A stretch of DNA of 64,000 bases from Iamia sp038233075 (GCA_038233075.1 JBBSMQ010000002.1:115816-179815), one strand, 5' to 3'. Shown: positions 8,189 to 17,088, counted from the first letter of the stretch. The notes: a model not told the origin generated them from the letters alone. Numbers and translations are program-made.

Positions 8189-9471
8189 CTACCGAGGCCC
8201 TGGCCGGTCTGGGCCTGGAAGAGCCGGGCGCCGAGCTGGCTCTCCTGCGGCGCATCGTCGACACCCTGACCACCGGGCTCGACCTGCGGGGCATCGTCCA
8301 GGGGGTGGCCGCGGTCATCACCGAGGCCACCTCCACCGACGTCTGCTTCGTGCACCTCATGGACGACGAGCGCGGTTGCCTGGTGCTGGCCGGGGCGACC
8401 CCGCCGTTCGACGCCCACGCCGGCCGGATCGAGCTGGCGGTCGGGGAGGGCGTGGCCGGCTGGGTGGCGGCGCACCAGGAGCCGGCGGTGGTGGCCGACA
8501 AGTTCAACGACGTCCGCTACACGTACCTGCGCGAGCTCCGCGGCGAGGAGTTCCGCACCCTGGTCTCGGTGCCCATGCTCAGCGGCCCGGACCACCTCGT
8601 CGGCGTCCTCAACGCCCACGCCCGGGAGCCCCGAGAGTTCTCGGAGCAGGACCTGGCCACCCTCCAGGGGATCGCCAACCTCATGGCGGGCGCAATGGAC
8701 AACGCCCGTCTGCACCGACGGCTGGGCCAGCGTGAGCAGGCTCGCGAGCAGTTCGCGGAGCGGCTCATCGCTGCTCAGGAGACCGAGCGGCGGCGCCTGG
8801 CCGGCGAGGTACACGACGGCATCAGCCAGCGGATCGTCGGCCTGTCCTATCACCTGACCGCGGCGGCCGAGGCGATCGACGTGGACCCCGCCTTCGCGAC
8901 CGGACAGGTCGCCGCCGCACAACGTCTCGCTGCGGCCGCACTGGAGGAGACCCGGATCACCATCGCCGGGCTCCGCCCCTCGGTGCTCGACGACCTCGGC
9001 CTGGCCGCCGGACTCGACAGCCTGGCCCGGTCCGTGCCCGGGGTCGAGGTCGAGGTCGACCTGGAGGACTGCCGCCTGGCGGACCACATCGAGACCGCCC
9101 TGTACCGCATCGCCCAGGAGGCGCTCCAGAACGTGGTCAAGCACGCCGAGGCCGACCGGGTCCGCCTCACCCTGGCGGCGCGACCCGACGGCGTCGTGCT
9201 GGAGGTGGCCGACGACGGGCGAGGCTTCGACGACGCCGCCCGGGACGGCGGCTCGGAGTCCTACGGCCTGACCGGCATGACCGAGCGGGCCGACCTCATC
9301 GGGGCCCGGCTGCGCATCGACTCGACGGTGGGCGACGGGACGACGATCCGCGTCCTGGTCGGGAGCGATGAGCCTCCCCGGGTCCGCCTCGGGCGGGAGC
9401 CATCGGGCCCCGGTGGTCCCCCGCCGAGCGAGGCTCAGGACGGGGCCGCGTCCTCCATGTCCGGGTCGTAG
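8185..9471 (+). CDS. GAF-domain sensor histidine kinase (NarX/DevS-like)
   Basis: 428-residue cytoplasmic sensor kinase. A GAF domain covers about residues 25-165 (MDDERGCLVLAGATPP, VGEGVAGWVAAHQEPAVV). A short coiled linker then leads to the HisKA_3 dimerisation domain with the phospho-acceptor His in RRRLAGEVHDGISQRI, and the ATPase domain has N-box EALQNVVKHAEA and G-box VADDGRGF. No membrane segment is seen, so it would sense a soluble or redox signal through the GAF domain, as DevS/DosT-like kinases do. GTG start overlaps the regulator stop. The tail overlaps the converging aldolase gene by 37 bases. Confidence 0.9.
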   Translation: MTTEALAGLGLEEPGAELALLRRIVDTLTTGLDLRGIVQGVAAVITEATSTDVCFVHLMDDERGCLVLAGATPPFDAHAGRIELAVGEGVAGWVAAHQEPAVVADKFNDVRYTYLRELRGEEFRTLVSVPMLSGPDHLVGVLNAHAREPREFSEQDLATLQGIANLMAGAMDNARLHRRLGQREQAREQFAERLIAAQETERRRLAGEVHDGISQRIVGLSYHLTAAAEAIDVDPAFATGQVAAAQRLAAAALEETRITIAGLRPSVLDDLGLAAGLDSLARSVPGVEVEVDLEDCRLADHIETALYRIAQEALQNVVKHAEADRVRLTLAARPDGVVLEVADDGRGFDDAARDGGSESYGLTGMTERADLIGARLRIDSTVGDGTTIRVLVGSDEPPRVRLGREPSGPGGPPPSEAQDGAASSMSGS

Positions 9472-10556
9472 GAGCCCGTCGCCGCGGCCCGGATGCTCCG
9501 GGCCCGCTGCACCAGGAGCCGCTGGCCGGCCTCGATGGTGTCGTCGCGGCCGGCCCACACCTCCAGGGCCGGGCCCTGCAGGGCGCGGGCGTAGGAGAAG
9601 CTGAGGGGCCAGGGAGCAGGGCCGTGGGGGTCGGTGGCCGCCATCCGGTTGATGGCGTCGAGGCGCCGAGTGGCGTCGAGGGCGGACTGCCCACCCGAGA
9701 GGAACACGATGCCCGGGACCGCGGCGGGGACCGAGCCCCGCAGCGCGGCAAGGGTGGCCTCCGCCACCTCGGCATCGTTGGGGTCCTCGGCTGATCCCCG
9801 GCCCGGCAGCACCATGTTGACCTTGAGCAGGACCGCGTCGAGGGCGACGTCCAGCTCGGCCAGGGCGGTGAAGGTGCGGCCCAGCGCGGCGCGGGTCACC
9901 GCCAGATCGATCTCCAGCCCGTGGTCTCCGTCCATGAGAACCTCCGGTTCGATGATGGGCACCATCCCGGCCTCGTGGCACAGCCCGGCGTAGCGGGCCA
10001 TGGCCTGGGCGTTGGCGACCAGGCAGGCCTCGGTCGGCCGGCCGTCCCCGACCGCGATCACCGCCCGCCACTTGGCGAAGCGGGCGCCGAGGGCGCGGTA
10101 CTCGGCCAGCCGGTCGCGCAACCCGTCCAGACCGGAGGTGATCTGCTCGTCGGCGTGGCCGGCCAGGGCGGCGGTGCCGGTGTCTACCTTGATGCCCGGG
10201 TGCATCCCCGCCGCCGCGATCGCCTCGGGGAAGGGGCTGCCGTCGTCGGTCGCCTGGCGGATGGTCTCGTCGTAGAGGATCACTCCGCTCACGTGCCGGC
10301 CCAGCCCCGGCGCGGTCACCAGCCACTGCCGGTAGCGACGGCGCCCCTCGGCGGTCGGCTCCGCCCCCACCTGGGCCAACCGCTTGTCGAGCGTGCCGAT
10401 CGACTCGTCGGCGGCCAGGATGCCCCGCCCGTCCGCGACCAGGGTGCGGGCCAGGGCGGCCACATCCGACGAGTCGGGACCGTCGGTGGTCACGGTGCCG
10501 TCCATCGATCGCAGGGTGCGTTCGAGGGCCTGGAGGTCGGTCGGGTCCGTGTCCAT
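9435..10556 (-). CDS. class I fructose-bisphosphate aldolase
   Basis: 373-residue Schiff-base aldolase that condenses dihydroxyacetone phosphate with glyceraldehyde 3-phosphate (or erythrose 4-phosphate in the Calvin cycle). Class I features are GRGILAADESIGTLDKRL near residue 43, SGVILYDETIRQ near 89, ARFAKWRAVI near 150, EPEVLMDGDH near 200 and LLKVNMVLPG near 240, which includes the Schiff-base lysine. VFLSGGQS matches the C-terminal phosphate-binding loop. Start ATG 10556 is preceded by GGAGACAGCACC; a longer in-frame ORF begins upstream but has low-complexity sequence. Bacterial class I aldolases of this plant/animal-like type are less common than class II enzymes. Confidence 0.92.
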   Translation of the reverse strand: MDTDPTDLQALERTLRSMDGTVTTDGPDSSDVAALARTLVADGRGILAADESIGTLDKRLAQVGAEPTAEGRRRYRQWLVTAPGLGRHVSGVILYDETIRQATDDGSPFPEAIAAAGMHPGIKVDTGTAALAGHADEQITSGLDGLRDRLAEYRALGARFAKWRAVIAVGDGRPTEACLVANAQAMARYAGLCHEAGMVPIIEPEVLMDGDHGLEIDLAVTRAALGRTFTALAELDVALDAVLLKVNMVLPGRGSAEDPNDAEVAEATLAALRGSVPAAVPGIVFLSGGQSALDATRRLDAINRMAATDPHGPAPWPLSFSYARALQGPALEVWAGRDDTIEAGQRLLVQRARSIRAAATGSYDPDMEDAAPS

Positions 10557-10756
10557 GGTGCTGTCTCCGCGCCGGTCGGGGGGTGGTGGCTCCAGGGTGC
10601 GCCCGCGGCGCGGCCGCGTCGTCCCCCCACCGAGGGAGACCGGGGGTGGATCGACCGGGGCGACGGGGCGAACCCCCGTGCTCTCACCCCTGGGGGGGAT
10701 GGCTGCGCCGGGGCCCGGTCGTAGGTTCGAGCTCACGCCTCGCAGGAGGTCGTCCC

Positions 10757-12187
10757 GTGTTCCCCCACCCCGCGCCCCCTCAGATCGCCGACCGGCCCCC
10801 GAGGGGCGGCGCGACCCGCAACGCGTCGGTCCTGCACGCCGACGTGCCCATCGACCACATCGACGCCTACCGGCGGGTCGGGGGCGGGGAGGGCATCACC
10901 GCCGCGCTGGCCCTGCCCCCCGACGCCGTGATCGCCACCGTGACCGAGGCGGGGCTCCGAGGGCGCGGCGGGGCCGGGTTCCCCACCGGGGTCAAGTGGC
11001 GGTCCGTGCGCGAGGCGAGCGACGGCGTCGCCTACGTGGTGGCCAACGCGGCCGAGGGCGAGCCGGCCGCCTACAAGGACCGGTGGCTGCTGCGCACCAA
11101 CCCGTACCAGGTGCTGGAGGGGCTGGCCATCGCCGCCCATGCCCTCGGCGCCGGCACCGCGTTCCTCGCCCTGGAGGCCTCCCGCACCGTCGAGCGCGAC
11201 GCGGTGGCCCGGGCCCTCGACGAGATGGGCGGGGCCGGGATGCTGGGTGCGGTGCGGCTCGAGGTGGTGGCCGGGCCCGACGCCTACCTGTTCGGCGAGG
11301 AGACGGCCTGCCTGGAGGCCATCGAGGGCCGACCTCCCCTGCCCCGCTTGCTCAAGCCCCACCAGGTCGGCCTGTTCGCCGACCGGGGCGCCCGCCACCC
11401 GACCGCGGTCAACAACGCCGAGACCCTGGCCCACGTCCCGCCCATCCTGCGCGAGGGCGCGGCCTGGTTCCGCTCCCGCGGCACCGACGAGTCACCCGGG
11501 ACGATGCTGTTCACGGTGTGCGGCGACGTGACCCGCCACGCGGTGATCGAGCTGGACCTCGGCACCCCGCTGCGGGATCTCATCCACGACATCGGCAGCG
11601 GCCCCCGGACCGGGCGGACGGTGAAGGCGGTGGTCCCGGGCGCGTCAGCCGGCGTCCTCACCGACGCCGACCTCGATGTCGGGCTGTCGTTCGAGGCCAT
11701 GGCAGCCGCTGGCTCCGGCCTGGGCTCGGGCGGCTTCGCGGTGTACGACGACCATGCCTGCATCGTCTCGGTGACCGCGGCCTTCGCCCGGTTCCTGGCC
11801 GAGGAGTCCTGCGGCCAGTGCCCGGCGTGTCCCGCCGGGGCGGCGCAGATCGCCGAAGCCCTCGACCGCATCGAGGCCGGGATCGGCGGGCCCGACGACG
11901 TGGAACGGATCCACGCCAAGCTGACCCGGGTGACCAACGGGTCTCGCTGCGGCCTGCCCACGGGCACCCAGCGGGTGGTGGGCAGCGTGCTGGAGCGCTT
12001 CGAAGGCGAGATCGTCGCCCACCTGGGCCGGCCGTGCCCCTTGCCCGAGGAGCGACCCTTCCCAATGCTGGTCGACCTGGACCCGGTGGCCGGCCGCTTC
12101 CGGGTGCGGGACCGCGGGCCCCAGGCCTGCGGGGGCGGCGCCGCCGCACCGGCGCCGTCCCGCCCGGTCATCGGAGCCCGGGCATGA
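10757..12187 (+). CDS. NuoF-like NADH-binding flavoprotein, stand-alone
   Basis: 476-residue homologue of the 51-kDa NADH/FMN/4Fe-4S subunit of complex I and NAD-linked hydrogenases or formate dehydrogenases. The NADH loop GLRGRGGAGFPTGVKW, the FMN site NAAEGEPAAYKDR, YLFGEETACLEAIEGRP, and all four iron-sulfur cysteines (ESCGQCPACPAG plus the distal SRCGLP) are present, so the redox site looks intact. GTG start with AGGAGGT six bases upstream. It overlaps the CBS-domain gene by ATGA. No NuoE or NuoG partner is adjacent. It is placed between aldolase and cbbR, so it may feed or draw electrons for the autotrophic pathway, but its partner is unknown. Confidence 0.85.
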   Translation: MFPHPAPPQIADRPPRGGATRNASVLHADVPIDHIDAYRRVGGGEGITAALALPPDAVIATVTEAGLRGRGGAGFPTGVKWRSVREASDGVAYVVANAAEGEPAAYKDRWLLRTNPYQVLEGLAIAAHALGAGTAFLALEASRTVERDAVARALDEMGGAGMLGAVRLEVVAGPDAYLFGEETACLEAIEGRPPLPRLLKPHQVGLFADRGARHPTAVNNAETLAHVPPILREGAAWFRSRGTDESPGTMLFTVCGDVTRHAVIELDLGTPLRDLIHDIGSGPRTGRTVKAVVPGASAGVLTDADLDVGLSFEAMAAAGSGLGSGGFAVYDDHACIVSVTAAFARFLAEESCGQCPACPAGAAQIAEALDRIEAGIGGPDDVERIHAKLTRVTNGSRCGLPTGTQRVVGSVLERFEGEIVAHLGRPCPLPEERPFPMLVDLDPVAGRFRVRDRGPQACGGGAAAPAPSRPVIGARA

Positions 12188-12921
12188 CTGCGACCGCGCC
12201 GGTCGCGACCACCGCGGGCCGCTCGGGCATCGACCTCAAGGTGGGTGACCTGGCTGGCGGCGACGTGCTCACCGCGGCGGCCAGCTGGCCGGTGCGGGTG
12301 GCGGCCATCGCCATGTCGGATCGCGGCGTCGGGTCCATCGTCGTGCTCGACGACGACGGCGGGTTGGCCGGCATCTTCACCGAGCGGGATCTGCTGCGGG
12401 GCGTGGCCGCCGGCATCGACCTCGACGGCGATGTCCTGGGCGATCTGATGACCCGCGAGGTCGTGACCGCGGCCCGGGACTGGGAGATCTACGAGGCCGC
12501 GGCCGAGATGCACGATCGCCACATCCGCCACCTCGTGGTCGCCGACGGGGCGGCGGTGATCGGCGTGCTGTCGATCCGCGACCTGCTCCTCGCCGGCCAG
12601 CGCCTTGCCCTCACCGACGGGGCGTGGGCCGTGCTGCGGGATCCGCTGACCCTCACCATCCGCGAGCGGCGGCGCCTCCAGACCCTGCTTCGCGGCCTCG
12701 ACCCCGGGCCGCTGGCGGGGCCGGTCCTCGATGGCCTCGTCGCCCTGCTGGTGGCCACCTGGTCCTTCTCCCTGCCCCTGCCCACCTCGGACCCCGACGC
12801 GGTGGGCACCCTCGACGCCGCCGACCGCACCCTGCTGGAGGCAGCTGTCCAAGACGAGCTGCCCGGCCTCCAGCGGGCCGTGCACCCGGCCCCCGGCTGG
12901 CGCTCCTGGCGCGAGCCCTGA
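12184..12921 (+). CDS. tandem CBS-domain protein
   Basis: 245 residues. A CBS pair occupies about residues 20-145: VRVAAIAMSDRGVGSIVVLDDDGGLAGIFTERDLL is the first repeat and EAAAEMHDRHIRHLVVADGAAVIGVLSIRDLL the second. Such pairs bind adenine nucleotides (AMP, ATP, NAD) and act as energy sensors. The remaining 100 residues are helical with no family I recognise. The start overlaps the stop of the NuoF-like gene, so the two are co-translated and the CBS pair may gate the flavoprotein according to adenylate level; that link is inference. Confidence 0.85.
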   Translation: MTATAPVATTAGRSGIDLKVGDLAGGDVLTAAASWPVRVAAIAMSDRGVGSIVVLDDDGGLAGIFTERDLLRGVAAGIDLDGDVLGDLMTREVVTAARDWEIYEAAAEMHDRHIRHLVVADGAAVIGVLSIRDLLLAGQRLALTDGAWAVLRDPLTLTIRERRRLQTLLRGLDPGPLAGPVLDGLVALLVATWSFSLPLPTSDPDAVGTLDAADRTLLEAAVQDELPGLQRAVHPAPGWRSWREP

Positions 12922-12943
12922 GGCGGGGCGGCAGAGCCCTGGG

Positions 12944-13852
12944 TCATCCCCAGGGGACGAAGCGGGCCGCGGGGTGGCTGGCGGCGGGGTCGAGGAGGTG
13001 GCGCACGAAGAGCTCGGCGGTCGGGGGCACCTCTCGACGGGTGACGAGGTGCCAGGGCCGGGGCACCGGCGTGGAGGCGACCGGCACCACCTCGAGCGTC
13101 CTCGCAGCCACCTCGGGCCCGACCGCGTCGCGGGACATGAGGGTGGTGCCCAGCCCAGCGACGGCACCGGCCACCACCGCGCCGTTGGAGCCCAGGGTGA
13201 GGGTGGGCGGGTCCACCTCGGAAGCGGTCAGCATCGCGGTCTGGGTCTCCCGGGTGCCCGACCCAGGCTCGCGCAGGAGCCAGGTGTGCTCTCCCAGGTC
13301 GGTGAGCGCCAGCGGATCGCCGTCGGCCGGCACCGTTCCCGGAGCGGCCACCACGACCAGCTCGTTGTCGCGCGTGCCCCGCACCCACAGGTCACTGGCG
13401 TCGGGGGGCCGACCGGCCAGGGCCACGTCGACAGCGTGGTCGGCCATCCACTTCCAGACGTCGGCCTTGGTCCCCACCTCCAGGGCGACGTCGACCGCAG
13501 GGTGCTCTCGGCGGAACAGGGCCAGCGACGGGGGCAGGACGTGCTCGCTGGCCGTGGTCACCGCGGCGATGCGCAGACGGCCCCGGGAGGGGTCTGACCC
13601 GCCCCGGGCAGCTTGCTCCGCCTCGTCCAGCAGGCCGAGCAGGCGATGGGCGTATCCGGCAAAGACCTCGCCGCTGGCCGTGAGGCGGACGCCCCGACCG
13701 TCGGGTTCGACCAGAGCGACGCCGAGCGAGCGCTCCAGGGCCCGCAGGGCCGAGGACACCGCGGGCTGGGTCACGTGCAGGGCCGCGGCTGCGGCCACCA
13801 CCGAGCCGGCCCGGGCCACCGCGGCGAAGGTGCGCAGCTGGGTCAGCGTCAT
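12944..13852 (-). CDS. cbbR: LysR-type regulator, CbbR-like
   Basis: 302-residue LysR-family activator divergent from the RuBisCO operon. The N-terminal winged helix (LTQLRTFAAVARAGSVVAAAAALHVTQPAVSSALRALE) is complete, followed by the periplasmic-binding-like effector domain from residue 90 on. Known CbbR proteins sense Calvin-cycle metabolites or NADPH and switch cbb operons. The ATG at 13852 is chosen over the upstream in-frame start because GAGGAGG lies about seven bases before it. Position and divergent orientation make the CbbR assignment strong although sequence alone would only say LysR type. Confidence 0.88.
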   Translation of the reverse strand: MTLTQLRTFAAVARAGSVVAAAAALHVTQPAVSSALRALERSLGVALVEPDGRGVRLTASGEVFAGYAHRLLGLLDEAEQAARGGSDPSRGRLRIAAVTTASEHVLPPSLALFRREHPAVDVALEVGTKADVWKWMADHAVDVALAGRPPDASDLWVRGTRDNELVVVAAPGTVPADGDPLALTDLGEHTWLLREPGSGTRETQTAMLTASEVDPPTLTLGSNGAVVAGAVAGLGTTLMSRDAVGPEVAARTLEVVPVASTPVPRPWHLVTRREVPPTAELFVRHLLDPAASHPAARFVPWG

Positions 13853-13865
13853 CGTCGGCCTCCTC

Positions 13866-13950
13866 ACTCCCTACTCATGTTTTATGAATTCAGCGATATT
13901 CCTAGCAGAACACTGTTGTGTTGGGCGCCGCCGAGGGTCACACTCGAACC
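13866..13950. promoter_or_regulatory. cbbR-cbbL divergent control region
   Basis: This short region is far richer in A/T than its surroundings. It contains the palindrome TGAATTCA (13885-13892) and the dyad AACAC-TGTT-GTGTT (13909-13922). LysR regulators bind T-N11-A dyads between divergent genes, so these are the likely CbbR sites; exact boxes are inferred. Confidence 0.55.
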
Positions 13951-13970
13951 ATGACCACCAAGGCCGCCCG

Positions 13971-15419
13971 ATGACCACGACGCTCCGAGATGGCAAGCGC
14001 TACGAGCCGGGCGTCATCCCCTACAAGCAGATGGGCTACTGGGAGCCGGACTACGAGCCGTCCGACACCGACGTCCTGGCCCTGTTCCGCATCACGCCGC
14101 AGGAGGGCGTCGACCCGGAGGAGGCGGCGGCGGCGGTGGCCGGCGAGTCCTCCACCGCAACGTGGACGGTGGTGTGGACCGATCGCCTCACGGCTTGTGA
14201 GCGCTACCGAGCCAAGGCCTACCGGCTCGACCCGGTGCCCGGGAACGCCGAGCAGTACTTCGCCTACATCGCCTACGACATCGATCTGTTCGAGCCGGGT
14301 TCGATCGCCAACCTGACCGCGTCGATCATCGGCAACGTCTTCGGCTTCAAGGCCCTCAGGGCCCTGCGGCTGGAGGACATGCGCCTCCCGGTCGCCTACG
14401 TGAGGACCTTCGCCGGGCCCCCCACCGGGATCGTGGTGGAGCGGGAGCGCCTGGACAAGTACGGCCGGCCGCTGCTGGGTGCCACCACCAAGCCCAAGCT
14501 CGGGCTGTCGGGCCGCAACTACGGCCGGGTGGTCTACGAGGCCCTCTGCGGTGGCCTGGACTTCGTGAAGGACGACGAGAACATCAACTCCCAGCCGTTC
14601 ATGCACTGGCGCGACCGCTTCCAGTACGTGATGGAGGCGGTGAACAAGGCCAGCGCCCGGACCGGCGAGGTCAAGGGCCACTACCTCAACGTCACGGCCG
14701 GGACCATGGAGGAGATGTACGAGCGGGCCGAGCTGGCCAAGGAGCTCGGGTCCGTCGTCATCATGATCGACCTGGTCATCGGCTACACCGCGATCCAGTC
14801 CATCTCCCGCTGGGCCCGAGCCAACGACATGATCCTGCACCTGCACCGGGCCGGGCACTCGACCTACACCCGCCAGAAGGACCACGGGGTCAGCTTCCGG
14901 GTCATCTGCAAGTGGATGCGCCTGGCTGGCGTCGACCACATCCACGCCGGCACGGTCGTCGGCAAGCTGGAGGGAGACCCGAACATGATCGCCGGCTTCT
15001 ACGACACGCTGCGCGAGACCTCGACCCCCCAGCACCTCGAGCACGGCCTGTTCTTCGACCAGGACTGGTCCTCGCTGAACAAGGTCATGCCGGTGGCCTC
15101 TGGCGGGATCCATGCCGGGCAGATGCACCAGCTCCTGCACTACCTGGGCGAGGACGTGGTGCTCCAGTTCGGTGGCGGCACCATCGGCCATCCCATGGGG
15201 ATCCGAGCCGGGGCCACCGCCAACCGAGTGGGCCTGGAGGCCATGATCCTGGCCCGCAACGAGGGCCGGGACTACCTGGCCGAGGGCCCGCAGATCCTGA
15301 GGGACGCGGCCAAGGGCTGCAAACCGCTGGAGGCCGCCCTCGATCTCTGGAAGGACGTCACCTTCGACTACACGTCGACCGACACGCCCGACTTCGTCCC
15401 CACCCCCACCCCGTCGTAG
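13971..15419 (+). CDS. cbbL: ribulose-1,5-bisphosphate carboxylase/oxygenase large subunit, red-type form I
   Basis: 482-residue RuBisCO large chain, which fixes CO2 onto ribulose bisphosphate. Active-site elements are all present: TTKPKLGLSGRNYGR with the catalytic Lys, GGLDFVKDDENINSQPF with the carbamylated Lys and the Mg ligands Asp/Glu, LHRAGHSTYTR with the proton-handling His, KLEGDPNMIAGFY (loop 6 region shortly before) and GGGTIGHPMG for the phosphate. The N-terminus and the paired CbbX show it is a form IC/ID (red-type) enzyme. ATG 13971 is preceded by AAGG; an overlapping ATG at 13951 opens only a seven-codon frame. First gene of cbbL-cbbS-cbbX. Confidence 0.97.
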   Translation: MTTTLRDGKRYEPGVIPYKQMGYWEPDYEPSDTDVLALFRITPQEGVDPEEAAAAVAGESSTATWTVVWTDRLTACERYRAKAYRLDPVPGNAEQYFAYIAYDIDLFEPGSIANLTASIIGNVFGFKALRALRLEDMRLPVAYVRTFAGPPTGIVVERERLDKYGRPLLGATTKPKLGLSGRNYGRVVYEALCGGLDFVKDDENINSQPFMHWRDRFQYVMEAVNKASARTGEVKGHYLNVTAGTMEEMYERAELAKELGSVVIMIDLVIGYTAIQSISRWARANDMILHLHRAGHSTYTRQKDHGVSFRVICKWMRLAGVDHIHAGTVVGKLEGDPNMIAGFYDTLRETSTPQHLEHGLFFDQDWSSLNKVMPVASGGIHAGQMHQLLHYLGEDVVLQFGGGTIGHPMGIRAGATANRVGLEAMILARNEGRDYLAEGPQILRDAAKGCKPLEAALDLWKDVTFDYTSTDTPDFVPTPTPS

Positions 15420-15432
15420 CCAGGAGGCCCAC

Positions 15433-15858
15433 ATGCACCTCACCCAAGGAACCTTCTCGTACCTGGACGACCTCACCGACGACCAGATCTCGCGACAGGT
15501 CAAGTACTGCCTCGACCAAGGCTGGGCCATCGGCATCGAGCACACCGACGACCCCCACCCTCGCAACACCTACTGGGAGATGTGGGGCCAGCCCATGTTC
15601 GACCTGACCGACCCGGCCGGCGTGATGAAGGACCTGGCCGAGTGCCGCGCCGCCAACGCCTCGGACCACATCCGCATCATCGGCTTCGACAGCAGCCACG
15701 GCTGGGAGACCACCCGGCTCTCCTTCATCGTGAACCGCCCGGACGATGAGCCCGGCTTCCGCCTGGTGCGCCAGGAGGACCAGGGCCGTCGGATCCGCTA
15801 CACCACCTTGAGCTACGCGGCCGAACGTCCCGAGGGGCAGCGGGACCAGGACCCATGA
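15433..15858 (+). CDS. cbbS: RuBisCO small subunit
   Basis: 141-residue small chain that completes the L8S8 holoenzyme. It opens with THxGTFSYLDDLTDDQI-type sequence (LTQGTFSYLDDLTDDQISRQ), has the conserved YCLDQGWAIGIEHTDDPHPRN and YWEMWGQPMFDLTD blocks, and carries the C-terminal extension (residues 105-141) found in red-type small subunits, where it forms a beta hairpin in the central channel. AGGAGG lies seven bases before the ATG, and 13 bases separate it from cbbL. Confidence 0.96.
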   Translation: MHLTQGTFSYLDDLTDDQISRQVKYCLDQGWAIGIEHTDDPHPRNTYWEMWGQPMFDLTDPAGVMKDLAECRAANASDHIRIIGFDSSHGWETTRLSFIVNRPDDEPGFRLVRQEDQGRRIRYTTLSYAAERPEGQRDQDP

Positions 15859-16754
15859 GCGCCGCCACCGAGGGGGCAACACCCGCCCCCGAGCACACCG
15901 TCGACCTGGCCGCCGCCTACGACACGTCGGAGATCCAGGACATCTTCGACCAGCTCGATCGCGACCTGGTGGGGCTGGACCAGGTCAAGGCCCGCATCCG
16001 CGAGATCGCCGCCCTCCTGTTGGTCGACCGGGCCCGCGGCGACCTCGACCTGAGGGCCGGATCCCCCACCCTGCACATGAGCTTCACCGGCAACCCGGGG
16101 ACGGGCAAGACCACCGTGGCCCAACGGATGGCCCAGATCCTGCACCACCTGGGCTACGTGCGCGAGGGCCACGTGGTCACCGTGAGCCGCGACGACCTCG
16201 TTGGCCAGTACATCGGTCACACCGCGCCCAAGACCAAGGAAGCCATCAAGCGGGCCATGGGCGGCGTGCTGTTCATCGACGAGGCGTACTACCTCTACCG
16301 ACCCGAGAACGAGCGGGACTACGGTCAGGAGGCGGTCGAGATCCTGCTCCAGACCATGGAGGACGATCGCGACGACCTGGTCGTGATCCTGGCCGGGTAC
16401 GCCGAGCCGATGGACCGCTTCTTCCGCAGCACCCCTGGCTTCCGGTCCCGGATCGCCCACCACCTGAGCTTTCCGGACTATGACCAGGGTGAGCTGACCG
16501 ACATCGCCGAGATCATGCTGGCCGAACAGAGCTACCAGCTCAGCAACGACGGCCGGGCTGCCTTCTCCGAATACCTCGAGCGACGCATGACCCAACCGCA
16601 CTTCGCCAACGCTCGCTCGGTCCGCAACGCCCTCGACCGGGCCCGCCTGCGCCAGGCCAGCCGCCTCGTCTCCCGGGAGACGCCGGTGACCAGGGACGAC
16701 CTCATGACCATCGACGGCCCCGACATCCGGGCCAGCCGAGTGTTCGACGACTGA
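15855..16754 (+). CDS. cbbX: red-type RuBisCO activase, AAA+ ATPase
   Basis: 299-residue AAA+ protein that pulls on the large-subunit C-terminus to release inhibitory sugar phosphates from red-type RuBisCO, working as an RuBP-activated hexamer. Walker A GNPGTGKTT is near residue 79, Walker B GVLFIDEAYYLY near 137, sensor LVVILAGYAEPMD near 176 and the arginine-finger region FRSTPGFRSRI near 193. Length matches CbbX. ATG overlaps the cbbS stop (ATGA), so it is translationally coupled. A 248-base stretch follows with no gene I can support before the tRNA. Confidence 0.96.
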   Translation: MSAATEGATPAPEHTVDLAAAYDTSEIQDIFDQLDRDLVGLDQVKARIREIAALLLVDRARGDLDLRAGSPTLHMSFTGNPGTGKTTVAQRMAQILHHLGYVREGHVVTVSRDDLVGQYIGHTAPKTKEAIKRAMGGVLFIDEAYYLYRPENERDYGQEAVEILLQTMEDDRDDLVVILAGYAEPMDRFFRSTPGFRSRIAHHLSFPDYDQGELTDIAEIMLAEQSYQLSNDGRAAFSEYLERRMTQPHFANARSVRNALDRARLRQASRLVSRETPVTRDDLMTIDGPDIRASRVFDD

Positions 16755-17002
16755 GACGGGCCCGAGCCGGCCTCATGGCGGACCGAGGTATCGCAGGGAT
16801 CCCGGCCGCACACATCGAGACCCTCGCCGACAGCGACGACCTCGCCTACGCCAAGCTCGTCCTCGCATCGCCACGACTCTTGATCTGCCAGGCCGAGCCG
16901 TGGTCGCGCACCGCTACCCTGTCGCTCCCACGGCCCAAGCCGGGAGGATGCAGCCAGGCGGCAGAGCGGGACAGCGCTCTGACCACCGGTTTCACAGGTC
17001 CA

Positions 17003-17075
17003 GCCCTCGTAGCTCAGGGGATAGAGCATCGGTTTCCTAAACCGTGAGTCGCAGGTTCGAATCCTGCCGGGGGCG
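17003..17075 (+). tRNA. tRNA-Arg (anticodon CCT)
   Basis: Cloverleaf read by eye: acceptor stem GCCCTCG (17003-17009) pairs with CGGGGGC (17068-17074), D stem GCTC/GAGC, anticodon loop TTCCTAA at 17034-17040 giving anticodon CCT (AGG codons), T arm GCAGG-TTCGAAT-CCTGC, discriminator G. CCA is not encoded. The gene stayed intact because the mobile element carries a copy of the tRNA 3' half; the displaced original half lies at 34158. The last base pair of the anticodon stem is a T-T mismatch. Confidence 0.93.
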
Positions 17076-17077
17076 CC
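17026..17077 (+). repeat. left attachment-site repeat (52 bp)
   Basis: The 52 bases from the tRNA anticodon stem to just past its 3' end recur at 34158-34209 in the same orientation with one mismatch (A at 17047, C at 34179). The integrase gene ends the element on the right. Together they mark the two ends of a 17.1-kb integrated element. The strand-exchange point within the repeat cannot be fixed from sequence alone. Confidence 0.92.
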
Positions 17078-17088
17078 TCGGAATGAGT

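Noticed and set aside
7516..10326. 936-codon minus-strand frame
   Set aside because: Shadow of the two-component genes and aldolase; Arg/Pro/Gly-rich, no family features.
13951..13974. ATG seven-codon frame just before cbbL
   Set aside because: Too short and simply overlaps the cbbL ribosome-binding site; could be a chance ATG.
16880..16920. tRNA promoter TTGATC...TACCCT
   Set aside because: The two hexamers are 29 bases apart, too far for a sigma-70-type promoter.
16775..17047. 90-codon frame ending in AQGIEHRFPKP
   Set aside because: It runs through the tRNA-Arg gene; that ending is the typical false translation of a tRNA.
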